The translations under genes were made by a program, and so were the position numbers. This document shows, in pieces, positions 1 to 8,431 of a DNA stretch of 64,000 bases. The stretch is from Sinorhizobium fredii. Its GTDB lineage: Bacteria; Pseudomonadota; Alphaproteobacteria; Rhizobiales; Rhizobiaceae. The notes beneath the pieces were generated by a model, which saw only the letters and a list, made by a program, of their open reading frames with translations, had not been told where the DNA came from and made no database searches. How positions within the stretch are numbered: the stretch's first letter is position 1; the number at the start of each line of letters is the position of its first letter. Location: the NCBI RefSeq assembly GCF_002944405.1, contig NZ_CP024307.1, positions 2,376,501 to 2,440,500 on the forward strand. Reading direction: 5' to 3'.

Positions 1-567
1 GTCCTTGGCATGCGCCCAGGCCATGCGGTTCGCCGAGATCTTGGCGAGGTCGTAGAAGGGCGAGAGCCGGTAGTGATCGGCATTGTATTGCGCCGTGCCG
101 TCGGTCACCTCGACCAGCAGCCCGCCCGGTCGCTCGATCAGGAGCGGCAGCGCGTAATGGGCGGTGATCAGATGCGTGTCGATCGCCAGCCGCAGGATCC
201 TCAGGCCGTTCTCGAGATTGTGATCCCAGACCGGCTTATTCCATTCGAAGAGCTTCTCGCCGCCCCAGATGTCGTTGACGAGGATGTCGAGCCTTCCCTC
301 CTTGCGACGGATGCGATCGACGAGCGCCTGCACCGCCGTCGGCTGCAGGTGGTCCACCTGGACGGCGATCCCCTTGCCGCCCGCGGCCGTCGCGAGCTCC
401 GCCGTTTCCTCGATCGTCTCGGGTCGCTGGTATTCCGACGGCTGCGCCCGCGTCGTCCGCCCCGTGACATAGACCGTCGCGCCCGCGGCGCCGAGTTCCA
501 CCGCAATGCCGCGGCCGGCACCGCGCGTTGCGCCCGCGACCAGCGCCACCTTGCCTTCAAGCGTCAT
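1..567 (-). CDS. SDR family NAD(P)-dependent oxidoreductase, 3' end cut by window edge
   Basis: The first 189 codons of a classical-length short-chain dehydrogenase are visible; the C-terminus lies beyond base 1. The protein begins MTLEGKVALVAGATRGAGRG, giving the Rossmann TGxxxGxG-type nucleotide motif at residues 12-20. The catalytic YxxxK pair is present as YDLAK (Tyr172, Lys176). The usual NNAG strand motif is replaced by VNDIWGG, as in a subgroup of uncharacterised SDRs. It reduces or oxidises an unknown alcohol/carbonyl substrate in the cytoplasm. The ATG at 565-567 follows a purine-rich stretch. It is divergent from a TetR gene with 83 bp between them, so the TetR protein probably controls it. 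Confidence 0.85.
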   Translation of the reverse strand, partial: MTLEGKVALVAGATRGAGRGIAVELGAAGATVYVTGRTTRAQPSEYQRPETIEETAELATAAGGKGIAVQVDHLQPTAVQALVDRIRRKEGRLDILVNDIWGGEKLFEWNKPVWDHNLENGLRILRLAIDTHLITAHYALPLLIERPGGLLVEVTDGTAQYNADHYRLSPFYDLAKISANRMAWAHAKD

Positions 568-614
568 GGCATCCTCCCTGAGAAATCCCTCTGGCCTTGA
601 TCGGCACACACATA

Positions 615-636
615 TATAAACGCTTATTCGGTTATA
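615..636. promoter_or_regulatory. Inverted repeat, candidate TetR operator
   Basis: TATAAACG, six bases, then CGGTTATA form an 8-bp dyad with one mismatch, in the AT-rich gap between the divergent SDR and TetR genes. TetR proteins usually bind such dyads between themselves and a divergent target. The assignment is inferred from position and symmetry only. Confidence 0.4.
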
Positions 637-650
637 AATAAAGGTCAAAA

Positions 651-1226
651 ATGCCACGCCCCAAAACTCTGCCAAACGAAGAGGTGCTCGACGCGGCCCT
701 CAACCTCATGCGCAAGGAGGGGCCGGATGCCCTCACCTTCGCGGCCCTCTCGGCCGCCTGCGGCCTTTCCCCCTCGACCCTGGTGCAGCGTTTCGTAACC
801 AAATCGGGCCTCATCCAGGCGGCCTTGCTGCAGGCCTGGGACCGGCTTGACCGGCTGACGGCGGAGCTGGTAGCCGCCGCGCCGAAGACCCCGGCGGGCG
901 CCGTCGCCCTGCTCATTGGGCTCTCCGGCGACTACGGCGGCATCGAAAGCTACGCGGACGATCTCCTGATTCTCCGCGAGGACCTGCGCGACCCGCTGCT
1001 GCGCGCCCGCGGCGCGGCTTGGCGCGACGTGCTCTCCGCGGCGCTCGACGAGCGTTTCGCGCGTGTTCCGGCCGCCCCCACCGGCATCGGCCTGATGATG
1101 GCCGCCCAATGGCAGGGCGCGCTCCTCTGGTGGAGCTTCGATCCGCGCATGCCGGTCACCGATTTCGTCAAGCAAAGCCTCGAGCACTTCGTCGCGGCTT
1201 TCACGGTGGGGCGGGAAACGCATTGA
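651..1226 (+). CDS. TetR/AcrR family transcriptional regulator
   Basis: A 191-residue protein of the usual TetR length. The N-terminal helix-turn-helix lies at about residues 8-55 (EEVLDAALNLMRKEGPDAL followed by LSAACGLSPSTLVQRF). The C-terminal three quarters is a helical ligand-binding domain with no recognisable ligand signature. The ATG follows an AAGG ribosome-binding site with six bases of spacing. It is divergent from the SDR gene, with an inverted repeat in the gap, which suggests repression of the SDR and of itself. The ligand cannot be told from sequence. Confidence 0.88.
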   Translation: MPRPKTLPNEEVLDAALNLMRKEGPDALTFAALSAACGLSPSTLVQRFVTKSGLIQAALLQAWDRLDRLTAELVAAAPKTPAGAVALLIGLSGDYGGIESYADDLLILREDLRDPLLRARGAAWRDVLSAALDERFARVPAAPTGIGLMMAAQWQGALLWWSFDPRMPVTDFVKQSLEHFVAAFTVGRETH

Positions 1227-1333
1227 GCTGACGATGGCCTTCACGGCGGATGAATCGCGAAGACTCCCCTTTTCTCTTCGCGCTGGCGCGCTATACTGAT
1301 TGCGAAACGCAACCAATCATTATAGGCACGCCC

Positions 1334-2008
1334 ATGGCTCTCACTCTCTATCTCCACCCGCTCGCCTCCTTCTGCCACAAGGTGCTGATCGCGCTCTATG
1401 AGGCCGGAACGCCCTTCGAGGCGCGGATCGTCGATCTCATGGACCCGCAGGAGAATGCCCGCTACCTCGAGGTCTGGCCGGTCGGCAAGATCCCGGTGCT
1501 GCACGATGGCGCTGAGAACCGGATCGTGCCGGAAACCTCGGTCATCATCGAATATCTCGATCGCCACTATGCCGGCCAAGAACCCCTGATCCCGCGCGAC
1601 GATGCGCTGGCGCTCGAGGCACGGCTGTGGGACCGCTTCTTCGATCTCTACATCCACGTGCCGATGCAGAAGATCGTCACCGACACGCTACGCGCTTCCG
1701 GCGAGAACGACCGCCGCGGTGTCGCCGACGCCCGCGGGTCGCTCGCAACCGCCTATGATCTGGCCGAGCGCCAACTCAAGGACCGGCGCTTCGCCATTGG
1801 GGAGGCCTTCACCATCGCCGATTGCGCCGCCGCCCCCGCGCTCTTCTATGCTGGCATCGTGCAGCCCTTCGGCGACACCCATCCGAACCTTTCGGCCTAT
1901 TTCGAGCGGCTGCTCGAGCGCCCCTCCTTTAAGCGCACGCTCGCCGAGGCGAGACCCTATTTCCACATGTTCCCCTACAAGGACGCGATGCCGGCACGCT
2001 TTCTTTGA
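1334..2008 (+). CDS. Glutathione S-transferase family protein
   Basis: A 224-residue cytosolic GST-like protein. The N-terminal thioredoxin-fold domain begins MALTLYLHPLASFCHKV, with a Ser-Phe-Cys in the active-site loop. VGKIPVL and PETSVIIEYL (about residues 52-80) supply the cis-Pro and glutathione gamma-glutamyl binding Glu/Ser. The C-terminal helical domain contains the FTIADCAAAPAL capping motif. The frame is open further upstream, but the ATG at 1334 aligns with the family N-terminus. The substrate is unknown; such proteins conjugate or reduce electrophiles. An aldo/keto reductase follows 80 bp downstream on the same strand, so a shared detoxification transcript is possible. Confidence 0.88.
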   Translation: MALTLYLHPLASFCHKVLIALYEAGTPFEARIVDLMDPQENARYLEVWPVGKIPVLHDGAENRIVPETSVIIEYLDRHYAGQEPLIPRDDALALEARLWDRFFDLYIHVPMQKIVTDTLRASGENDRRGVADARGSLATAYDLAERQLKDRRFAIGEAFTIADCAAAPALFYAGIVQPFGDTHPNLSAYFERLLERPSFKRTLAEARPYFHMFPYKDAMPARFL

Positions 2009-2088
2009 CCCTTTCGGCGGGACGCCGCTTGCGTTCGCGGCCATGCCCGCTACCCTCTCCGGCGACAACCACGCAAGGGAGCGAGACA

Positions 2089-3138
2089 ATGGAATATCGT
2101 CTGCTCGGCCGCTCCGGTCTGAAAGTCTCGACCGTCACGATGGGAACGATGACCATCGGCGGCGGCGGCAAATTCGCACAGGTCGGCAGTGTCGGGGTCG
2201 AGGAGGCGCGCCGCTATGTCGACCTCTGCCTCGATGCCGGCGTCAACCTGATCGACACCGCCGATATCTATTCGACCGGCACCTGCGAGGAAATCCTAGG
2301 CGAGGTACTGGGCGGCAAGCGCAAGAACGGCGTGCTTCTCGCCACCAAGGCGCGCTTCTCCATGGGCCCGGGTCCGAATGACGGCGGCCTGTCGCGCCAG
2401 CACCTGATCAGCGCCTGCGAGGCAAGCCTCAAGCGGCTGAAGACCGACGTCATCGACCTTTACCAGGTCCACGAATGGGATGGCCAGACGCCGCTCGAGG
2501 AAACGATGGAAGCGCTCGACACGCTCGTGCGCCAGGGCAAGGTGCGCTACATCGGCTGCTCCAACTATTCCGGCTGGCACATCATGAAGGCGCTCGGCAT
2601 CAGCGCGCTGGAACACCGCCAGCGCTTCGTCAGCCAGCAGATCCACTATACGCTGGAGGCCCGCGAGGCCGAATACGAGCTGGTTCCAATCTCGATCGAC
2701 CAGGGCCTCGGCATCCTCGTCTGGAGCCCGCTCGCCGGCGGCCTCCTTTCCGGAAAGCACCGCCGCGGCCAGTCACCGGAAGGCACCCGCCAGTTTGCCG
2801 GCTGGAACGAGCCGCCGATCCGCGACGAGGAACGGCTCTGGAAGATCGTCGACATGCTGGTGGCGATCGCCGCCGAGCGCAACGTCTCGCCTGCGCAGGT
2901 GGCGCTCGCCTGGCTGATCGGCCGCAAGGCGGTCACCTCGGTCATCATCGGCGGCCGCACCGAGGCGCAGTTCCGCGACAATCTCGCCGCCGCCAGCCTC
3001 AAGCTCACCGACGAGGAACGCGAACTGCTCGACGCCGTCAGCCTGCCGCCGGTCATCTATCCCTATTGGCACCAGCTCTGGACCGCCAAGGACCGGCTCG
3101 GCGCCGCCGATCTGTCGCTGCTCGGGCCGCATGTTTGA
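2089..3138 (+). CDS. Aldo/keto reductase
   Basis: A 349-residue NADPH-dependent aldo/keto reductase of the YajO/Tas-like type. The catalytic tetrad is visible: Asp and Tyr in NLIDTADIYSTGTCEE, Lys in VLLATKARFS, and His in DLYQVHEWDG. The C-terminal cofactor motif is SVIIGGRTEAQFRDNL. The ATG at 2089 follows AGGGAGCGAGACA, a good ribosome-binding site, and matches the family start MEYRLLGRSGLKVS. It probably reduces aldehydes in the cytoplasm; the natural substrate is unknown. It lies downstream of the GST gene and converges on an acyltransferase gene across a palindromic repeat element. Confidence 0.9.
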   Translation: MEYRLLGRSGLKVSTVTMGTMTIGGGGKFAQVGSVGVEEARRYVDLCLDAGVNLIDTADIYSTGTCEEILGEVLGGKRKNGVLLATKARFSMGPGPNDGGLSRQHLISACEASLKRLKTDVIDLYQVHEWDGQTPLEETMEALDTLVRQGKVRYIGCSNYSGWHIMKALGISALEHRQRFVSQQIHYTLEAREAEYELVPISIDQGLGILVWSPLAGGLLSGKHRRGQSPEGTRQFAGWNEPPIRDEERLWKIVDMLVAIAAERNVSPAQVALAWLIGRKAVTSVIIGGRTEAQFRDNLAAASLKLTDEERELLDAVSLPPVIYPYWHQLWTAKDRLGAADLSLLGPHV

Positions 3139-3180
3139 GGGGGAGCGGTGATTGCTTCTCGACTGCAGCAGTGTTGGATT

Positions 3181-3376
3181 ACCCCCCTCTGCCCTGCCGG
3201 GCATCTCCCCCACTAGGGGGAGATCGGCAAGCGGCAATGTGTCGCTCAACTTTCAGAGCTGAAATTCTGACGGTGCATTCGCCGACCTAGCATCATTGCG
3301 CTCACTCTCGGGCAGGTCTTCGCTTCTGGCCGATCTCCCCCCTTGTGGGGGAGATGCCCGGCAGGGCAGAGGGGGG
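3181..3376. repeat. RIME-like intergenic palindromic element
   Basis: Two 47-bp arms (3181-3227 and 3330-3376) are inverted copies differing at a few positions. Each arm also contains its own hairpin of the type ATCTCCCCC...GGGGGAGAT. About 100 bp separates them. The element sits between two converging genes. Its make-up resembles the Rhizobium-specific intergenic mosaic elements (RIME) described in rhizobia. Membership of a named subfamily is not proven here. Confidence 0.7.
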
Positions 3377-3396
3377 TGCGCCTCCGAGCCATATTG

Positions 3397-5370
3397 TCAG
3401 CGTCCCCCGAACACCGCTCGCTCCAGGCGAGGCGCGAGCGACTCAGCGTAGGGCGTCGCGATATGGTGGCGGTCGCGGAAGGTGAGCTTGCCGTCGACGA
3501 CCGCGGGGCATGTTGTCCTGTTGCAGAACAGATCAACCACATCGACATAAGACGCATGCGTCTCCACGGCGGCCTTTCTTTCCGCGGCGGGGATGGTTTC
3601 CTCCACCGCCTCGCGGCGCGGCGTGTCGCAGACGGTCGGGCTCTTCTGCTGCCACAGGGCGCGCGCCACGCATTTGTCGAGATAGGATTTGTGCACCGGC
3701 ACGTCGCGCAGGAGCACGACGTCGCTGCCGGCGCGTTCTAGCGTCTCGACCGAGCGCCTGATGCCTTTCTCCCAATCCCGCACATCCATCTGGTGGCTGG
3801 ATACGAAGTTGATGTCGTTCTTCACATAACTCGACGAATATTGCGAAAGGATCACCACATCCGGCTTCAGCGCCGCGATCTCGCCGAACGCCCGGCGCTT
3901 CCAGGCGTCGCATTCGTCATAGTTCCGCATGAGCACGCCGTTCCAGGTCGGCACATCCGCCGCCGGGCAGGACGACTTCAGATAGGTGACGAGCCGCCAG
4001 CCGTTCCTTTCGGCGATCTTCTTCAGCGGCGTCGACCAATGGTCGGCATGGGAGTCGCCGAGGAGGACGACGGTCTTCTTCGGCTTGGCGGCGCCGAATT
4101 CGCATGACTTCGGCTGCACCGCTTCCCTTTCGAGCACGCAGGCCGAATCGAATTCACGCGCCGCCGATTTGCGTTCGGCGCTTTGCTGGATCTGTCGCTG
4201 CTCCCCATCGAGGCTGTAGCCGGCCAGGGCGGCGCTGCCATAGGCGAGCGTCGTGCCCGCCCCTGTAAGCAACGCGGCGAGCCCCAGCGAGCGTCCGGTC
4301 CTCGCTGCCAGCCAGCCGTTGTGGCGGATCGGATTTTCGATGAAGTGATAGCTGAAGAGCGACAGGGCGAGCGTAACCGCCAGGCACAGAAGCCGGTCGA
4401 CGAGCGAAAGCTCCGGTTCGATGATGCCCGCATAGACGATGACCGGCCAGTGCCAAAGATAGAGCGAATAGGAGAGCTTTCCGATCTCCTGCAGCGGCCT
4501 AAGCGCGAGGACGGACTTCGGGCCTGCCGCTCCCTCATGGGCGCCGCTCAGGAGCAGAAGCACCGTGCCGAGAACCGGCACGAGCGCGATCGAGCCCGGA
4601 AAAGGTATTTCCTCCGTCACGGCCAGATAGGCGGTGACGATCAGAAAGAGCCCGAGCCAGCCGAGGGCAGGCGCAAAGCGAGAGCGCCGCGCCCATTGCT
4701 GCGGCAGCGCCATCGAAGCAAGCCCCCCGCAGGCAAATTCCCAGGCGCGCAGGGGCGAGAAATAGAAGGCCCAAGGCTGCGACACGGCCGTCATGTGCCA
4801 GCAGAGTGCGAAGGAGACGGCGGCGACTAGGGCGAGAAGAAAGAAAAGACCGCCCTTCCCCGGCCGCAGCCGCGCGAGGATCAGCAGCAGCGCGGGCCAG
4901 ACGAGATAGAACTGTTCCTCGACCGAGAGCGACCAGAAGTGGATGAAGGGATTGTTCGAGGCGTCCGAGGCAAAGTAGTCGACCGTCCACCTAATCAGCC
5001 AGAGGTTGATCATATAGGCCGAGGCGAACAGCGATCCCTTGGAATAGAACTGCTGCTCGGACGGCGCGAGGATGAAATAACCGACGAGCAGCGTGGTCAG
5101 GATGGCGAAGAGCGAGGCCGGAAGCAGCCGGCGGGCGCGGCGGGCGTAGAAGCGCCAGAGATCGACAGTGCCGCTTCTCGCAATCTCCTGTTGCAGGTGC
5201 CTGGTGATCAGAAAGCCGGAAATGACGAAGAAGATGTCGACGCCGACGAATCCGCCCGGCAAGCTGGTCATTCCGAAGTGGAAGGCGATGACACCCGAAA
5301 CTGCCAAGGCGCGCAGGCCTTCGATATCCGGACGAAAATTTCCTGAAGTCGCTGGTGTACTCATACGCAC
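3397..5370 (-). CDS. Acyltransferase family protein with C-terminal SGNH domain (OafA/YrhL type)
   Basis: A 657-residue membrane protein. The N-terminal half (to about residue 370) is an acyltransferase-3 domain with about ten membrane segments; it opens with RPDIEGLRALAVSGVIAFHF, carrying the conserved Arg and His. The C-terminal half is a periplasmic SGNH hydrolase-like domain with GDSHADHW (nucleophile Ser) and a distal DRHH (catalytic Asp/His). This architecture O-acetylates or otherwise acylates polysaccharide or lipopolysaccharide sugars. The first start is GTG at 5370; an ATG two codons later (5364) is an equally good choice. No polysaccharide genes adjoin it, so the acceptor is unknown. 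Confidence 0.9.
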   Translation of the reverse strand: MRMSTPATSGNFRPDIEGLRALAVSGVIAFHFGMTSLPGGFVGVDIFFVISGFLITRHLQQEIARSGTVDLWRFYARRARRLLPASLFAILTTLLVGYFILAPSEQQFYSKGSLFASAYMINLWLIRWTVDYFASDASNNPFIHFWSLSVEEQFYLVWPALLLILARLRPGKGGLFFLLALVAAVSFALCWHMTAVSQPWAFYFSPLRAWEFACGGLASMALPQQWARRSRFAPALGWLGLFLIVTAYLAVTEEIPFPGSIALVPVLGTVLLLLSGAHEGAAGPKSVLALRPLQEIGKLSYSLYLWHWPVIVYAGIIEPELSLVDRLLCLAVTLALSLFSYHFIENPIRHNGWLAARTGRSLGLAALLTGAGTTLAYGSAALAGYSLDGEQRQIQQSAERKSAAREFDSACVLEREAVQPKSCEFGAAKPKKTVVLLGDSHADHWSTPLKKIAERNGWRLVTYLKSSCPAADVPTWNGVLMRNYDECDAWKRRAFGEIAALKPDVVILSQYSSSYVKNDINFVSSHQMDVRDWEKGIRRSVETLERAGSDVVLLRDVPVHKSYLDKCVARALWQQKSPTVCDTPRREAVEETIPAAERKAAVETHASYVDVVDLFCNRTTCPAVVDGKLTFRDRHHIATPYAESLAPRLERAVFGGR

Positions 5371-5801
5371 AACGCCCCGTCCTAGAGCACTTGCAGTCGG
5401 GTCATGTCACCCGACGTCGCGCAAATGCGGCAATGAACAGATGGAGCGGCGTCGCAAACGCATCCCGCTCCGGTTCCGGCCGGCCGAAGGGTATCAGCAA
5501 ACCGGAAAACAAAGCTCCCTGATGCGCCGCAACAATCTTGCTGCAGCGCGGCGGAACGGGGCGAGATACTGGTTCAGAATATGGCCTCAATAAGGGGCCG
5601 GCGGTTGAAAGGCTCGCGCAACGGCTGACGCGGGGCCTCGGAGAGGCGACGCGGCGCTTCGATTCCGAAGGCCGCAAGGGCCGCCACGCTCATAGAATAT
5701 CGAGTTTCGGCAAGGACTTCAGCTGAAACCCTCGACTGAAGTAGCAGCTAAACGAGTGGCACGCCCGGCCAAGGCCTTCATGATTTGTTGAAAACTGCCG
5801 A
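5371..5801. other. 431-bp intergenic region
   Basis: No convincing gene is seen on either strand. The left part contains an inverted-orientation copy of the dispersed mosaic repeat (5384-5431). The remainder is ordinary intergenic sequence between the promoter of the acyltransferase gene and the 3' end of the aminotransferase gene. Confidence 0.5.
5384..5431 (-). repeat. Dispersed mosaic repeat, copy 1 (inverted)
   Basis: On the minus strand this reads TTGCCGCATTTGCGCGACGT, then a short palindrome and GACTGCAAGTGCTCTAG. It matches copies at 13560-13652 and 33808-33896. The core is a GTCAGGTG...CACCTGAC-type dyad. It resembles the ABC-type intergenic mosaic motifs reported in rhizobia. Confidence 0.65.
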
Positions 5802-7028
5802 TCAGGCGGCTTTCGCCATCCCGCCGCGAATCAACTCGCCCAGCCGGCGGATGCCTTCGTCGATCATGCTGTCGTTGGCGCAGGAGAAGCTCAGGCGCAG
5901 AGTGTTCACACCGGAGCCGTCGGCGAAGAAGGCGCGGCCGGGAACGAAGGCCACTTTCGCGCTCTGGATCGACTTGGCCAGGAGTTCGGCGCCGTCCGTG
6001 CCGTTCGGCAGCGTGACCCAGACGAACATGCCACCCTCCGGCTTGGTCCAGGTGACGCCGGCCGGCATGTATCTTTCGAGCGCCGCGAGCATCGTGTCGC
6101 GGCGGTGCTTGTAGACCTTGTGGACCTTCGCCACCTGCTCGTCGAAGCCGCGTTCGGCGACGGTGCAGATCGCCATCTGGTTGATGGTCGAGGAATGAAG
6201 GTCGGCCGCCTGCTTCAGGAGCACCAGCTTGCGGATCACCGGCTCTGCCGCGCAGACCCAGCCGACGCGCAGCCCCGGCGCCAGCGTCTTCGAAAAGCTG
6301 CCGCAATAGATCGTCCGGGCATTGTTGATGTCGCCCCTGCGGGCGATCTCCAGCGCCAGGATCGGCGGGATCGCCTCGCTGTCATAGCGCAGCGACTGGT
6401 AGGCGGCATCCTCGATCACCGGGATATCGAGCTCCTCGGCAAGGTCCAGCACCCGCTCACGGCCGGCGCGGTCGACCGTTTCGCCGGTCGGATTGGCGAA
6501 ATCGGCCGAGAGATAGGCGAACTTCACCCGGCCGCCCGCCTCGGCTGCCGCCTGGATATAGGCTTGCGGCGTGCGGTTGCCGCCGGGGTTCAGCTGGTCG
6601 TAGTTCGGCTCATAGGCGTTGAAGGCCTGCAGCGCGCCAAGATAGGTCGGCCAGGTGACGAGCGCCGTATCCTTGGGCGAGAGAAACAGCTTGCCGAGAT
6701 AGTCGAGCCCCTGCTGCGAGCCGGAGGTGATGAAGATGTTATCGACGGTCGCGGGAATGCCGAGCGCCGTCATCTGCTTGGCAAGCCATTCGCGCAGCGG
6801 CCGGTATCCCTCGCTGACGGAATATTGCAGGGCGGCACTGACCGCCGGCCCGCCGAAGATCTCCGCATAGGCCTGGGCGAACTCCGCTTGCGGAAAGAGC
6901 TCGGGATCGGGAATGCCGCCGGCGAAGGAGATGATGTCCGGACGGTCGAGCAGTTTCAAGAGCTCGCGTATTTCCGAAGCCTTCATCCGGCTGGAGCGCG
7001 TTGCGAAAATACTTTCCCAATTGAACAT
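5802..7028 (-). CDS. PLP-dependent aminotransferase (class I/II, 2-aminoadipate/LysN-like)
   Basis: A 408-residue fold-type I aminotransferase without a DNA-binding domain. It begins MFNWESIFATRSSRMKASEI, the usual opening of the subgroup that includes 2-aminoadipate and aromatic/branched-chain transaminases. The PLP-binding lysine lies in GSFSKTLAPGLRVGW; ITSGSQQGLDYL and IEDAAYQSLRYD are further cofactor motifs. A strong GAGGAGGG ribosome-binding site precedes the ATG at 7028; upstream codons lack such a site. It transfers amino groups between an amino acid and a 2-oxo acid in the cytoplasm. The exact substrate cannot be read from sequence. Confidence 0.88.
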   Translation of the reverse strand: MFNWESIFATRSSRMKASEIRELLKLLDRPDIISFAGGIPDPELFPQAEFAQAYAEIFGGPAVSAALQYSVSEGYRPLREWLAKQMTALGIPATVDNIFITSGSQQGLDYLGKLFLSPKDTALVTWPTYLGALQAFNAYEPNYDQLNPGGNRTPQAYIQAAAEAGGRVKFAYLSADFANPTGETVDRAGRERVLDLAEELDIPVIEDAAYQSLRYDSEAIPPILALEIARRGDINNARTIYCGSFSKTLAPGLRVGWVCAAEPVIRKLVLLKQAADLHSSTINQMAICTVAERGFDEQVAKVHKVYKHRRDTMLAALERYMPAGVTWTKPEGGMFVWVTLPNGTDGAELLAKSIQSAKVAFVPGRAFFADGSGVNTLRLSFSCANDSMIDEGIRRLGELIRGGMAKAA

Positions 7029-7152
7029 GCGGCCCTCCTCTTGGCGTGGGCCGGAGATGATCACAGCGCGCGATTTATGTCAATATTGCTGACCTATATT
7101 GCGATCCCCGCCGTCGTGAGGAAGAGGGCAAATCGCCGCCGCGGCATGGCGA

Positions 7153-8343
7153 CTATTGCGGAACGGGAGCCTGGCAGGTTCGGTTGGTATTCAAGGCGAT
7201 CGGGCCGGGATCAGGCTGCGGAGGCTCACACTCAATCTTCACGCCGACGATGTCGTCCCATCCTTTTATGATGACGTCTCGCGCCCTTTCCTGTTCCTGG
7301 ATGCTCGGAAAGGCCGGGTCCGAGGCGCCGCGATCACGCTCGATTTGCCGCAGCCTCTCGCGCCAATCAACAGGTATCGCACCTTTGCGCATCAGGTCCG
7401 CGCGGCGGATCGGCTCACAATGGCCCGCCAGCCAGGCAAGTTGCGCCTCGTCGGAGTAGAGGTGCTCCATCCACAGCCGGGCGGCGTTCGGATGCGGAGC
7501 AGAGGCACTGATCGCCTGGACATAGACACCGGCAATGTTGCCCGTCTTGGGTCTGACGACCTCGATCCTGGTTTTCCCCTTGAGGCGGTCGCGATCACCG
7601 AGCGCGAGATACTCCCAGCGGATGAGGATCGGTGTGCGGCCGTCTACGAGTGTGTCGGTGCTACCGACGAGCGGAACGAAGTTGCCTTTGCTGTTGAGAT
7701 CGGCGAAGAACCTCAGCCCCAGCCTCGCAGCTTCTTCGACGTTTCGGTCCGTTATGGAGAGGCCCGCGGCGTAAACACCGAGGATGGCCTGGTTCGAAGC
7801 GAGGTCGCCGGCAAGCGCGACTGCGTTCCTGTAGTCAGGCGAAGCGAGATCGGCCCAATCCCGCGGCATCGTCGAGACCCGGTCCGCATTGATCTCGAAA
7901 ACGAGCGCCCCGTAGTAGTCGCCATACCAATGACCGTCCGCATCCTTGACGGCGTCCGGGATCGTGTCCCAGGTGGAAACCTTGTAGGGCTGCAGCAAGC
8001 CGTCTTTTTTTGCGGGTGGGCCGAAGGAGATGCCGACATCGATCACATCCGGTCTCTCTCGGCCGGCCCCGATCCCCGCCTTAATCGCCTCGATCTGTTC
8101 TTCCGATCCCGCCTGAGGCTTCAGTTCGTTGACCGCCAAACCGTATTTCGCCTTGAAACCATCGATGATGCCGCCGTAGCCGCACCAGTCGCGGGGCAAG
8201 GCAATGACGTTGAGCTGTCCTTCCTCCCTGGCGGCGGTAACCAGTTCGTCCATCGAGCCTGCGGAAGCCACTGCCGCGCATGTCAGGACCGCGAGCGCCG
8301 CAGCCGGCGCCACCAGGTTTCTCGCTCTCCACTCCCATTTCAT
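7153..8343 (-). CDS. Extracellular solute-binding protein (ABC transporter, PotD/iron-type)
   Basis: A 396-residue secreted protein with a signal peptide (LVAPAAALAVLTCAAVASAG, cleaved near residue 29). The mature part has the two-lobed type II periplasmic binding fold: LNVIALPRDWCGYGGIIDGF near the start and DVIDVGISFGP in the first hinge. It resembles polyamine or Fe3+ binding proteins. A GGAGGG ribosome-binding site precedes the ATG at 8343, and an in-frame extension upstream lacks one. No permease or ATPase gene adjoins it, so the partner transporter must be elsewhere. The cognate ligand is unknown. Confidence 0.85.
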   Translation of the reverse strand: MKWEWRARNLVAPAAALAVLTCAAVASAGSMDELVTAAREEGQLNVIALPRDWCGYGGIIDGFKAKYGLAVNELKPQAGSEEQIEAIKAGIGAGRERPDVIDVGISFGPPAKKDGLLQPYKVSTWDTIPDAVKDADGHWYGDYYGALVFEINADRVSTMPRDWADLASPDYRNAVALAGDLASNQAILGVYAAGLSITDRNVEEAARLGLRFFADLNSKGNFVPLVGSTDTLVDGRTPILIRWEYLALGDRDRLKGKTRIEVVRPKTGNIAGVYVQAISASAPHPNAARLWMEHLYSDEAQLAWLAGHCEPIRRADLMRKGAIPVDWRERLRQIERDRGASDPAFPSIQEQERARDVIIKGWDDIVGVKIECEPPQPDPGPIALNTNRTCQAPVPQ

Positions 8344-8431
8344 CGCCGCGCCCTCCACGGTTCGGGCACCATTGCACCCAGTCTTACCAAACCTGCGCGG
8401 ACCGCGAAAAACCGCACCTCCGCCCGCTGGC

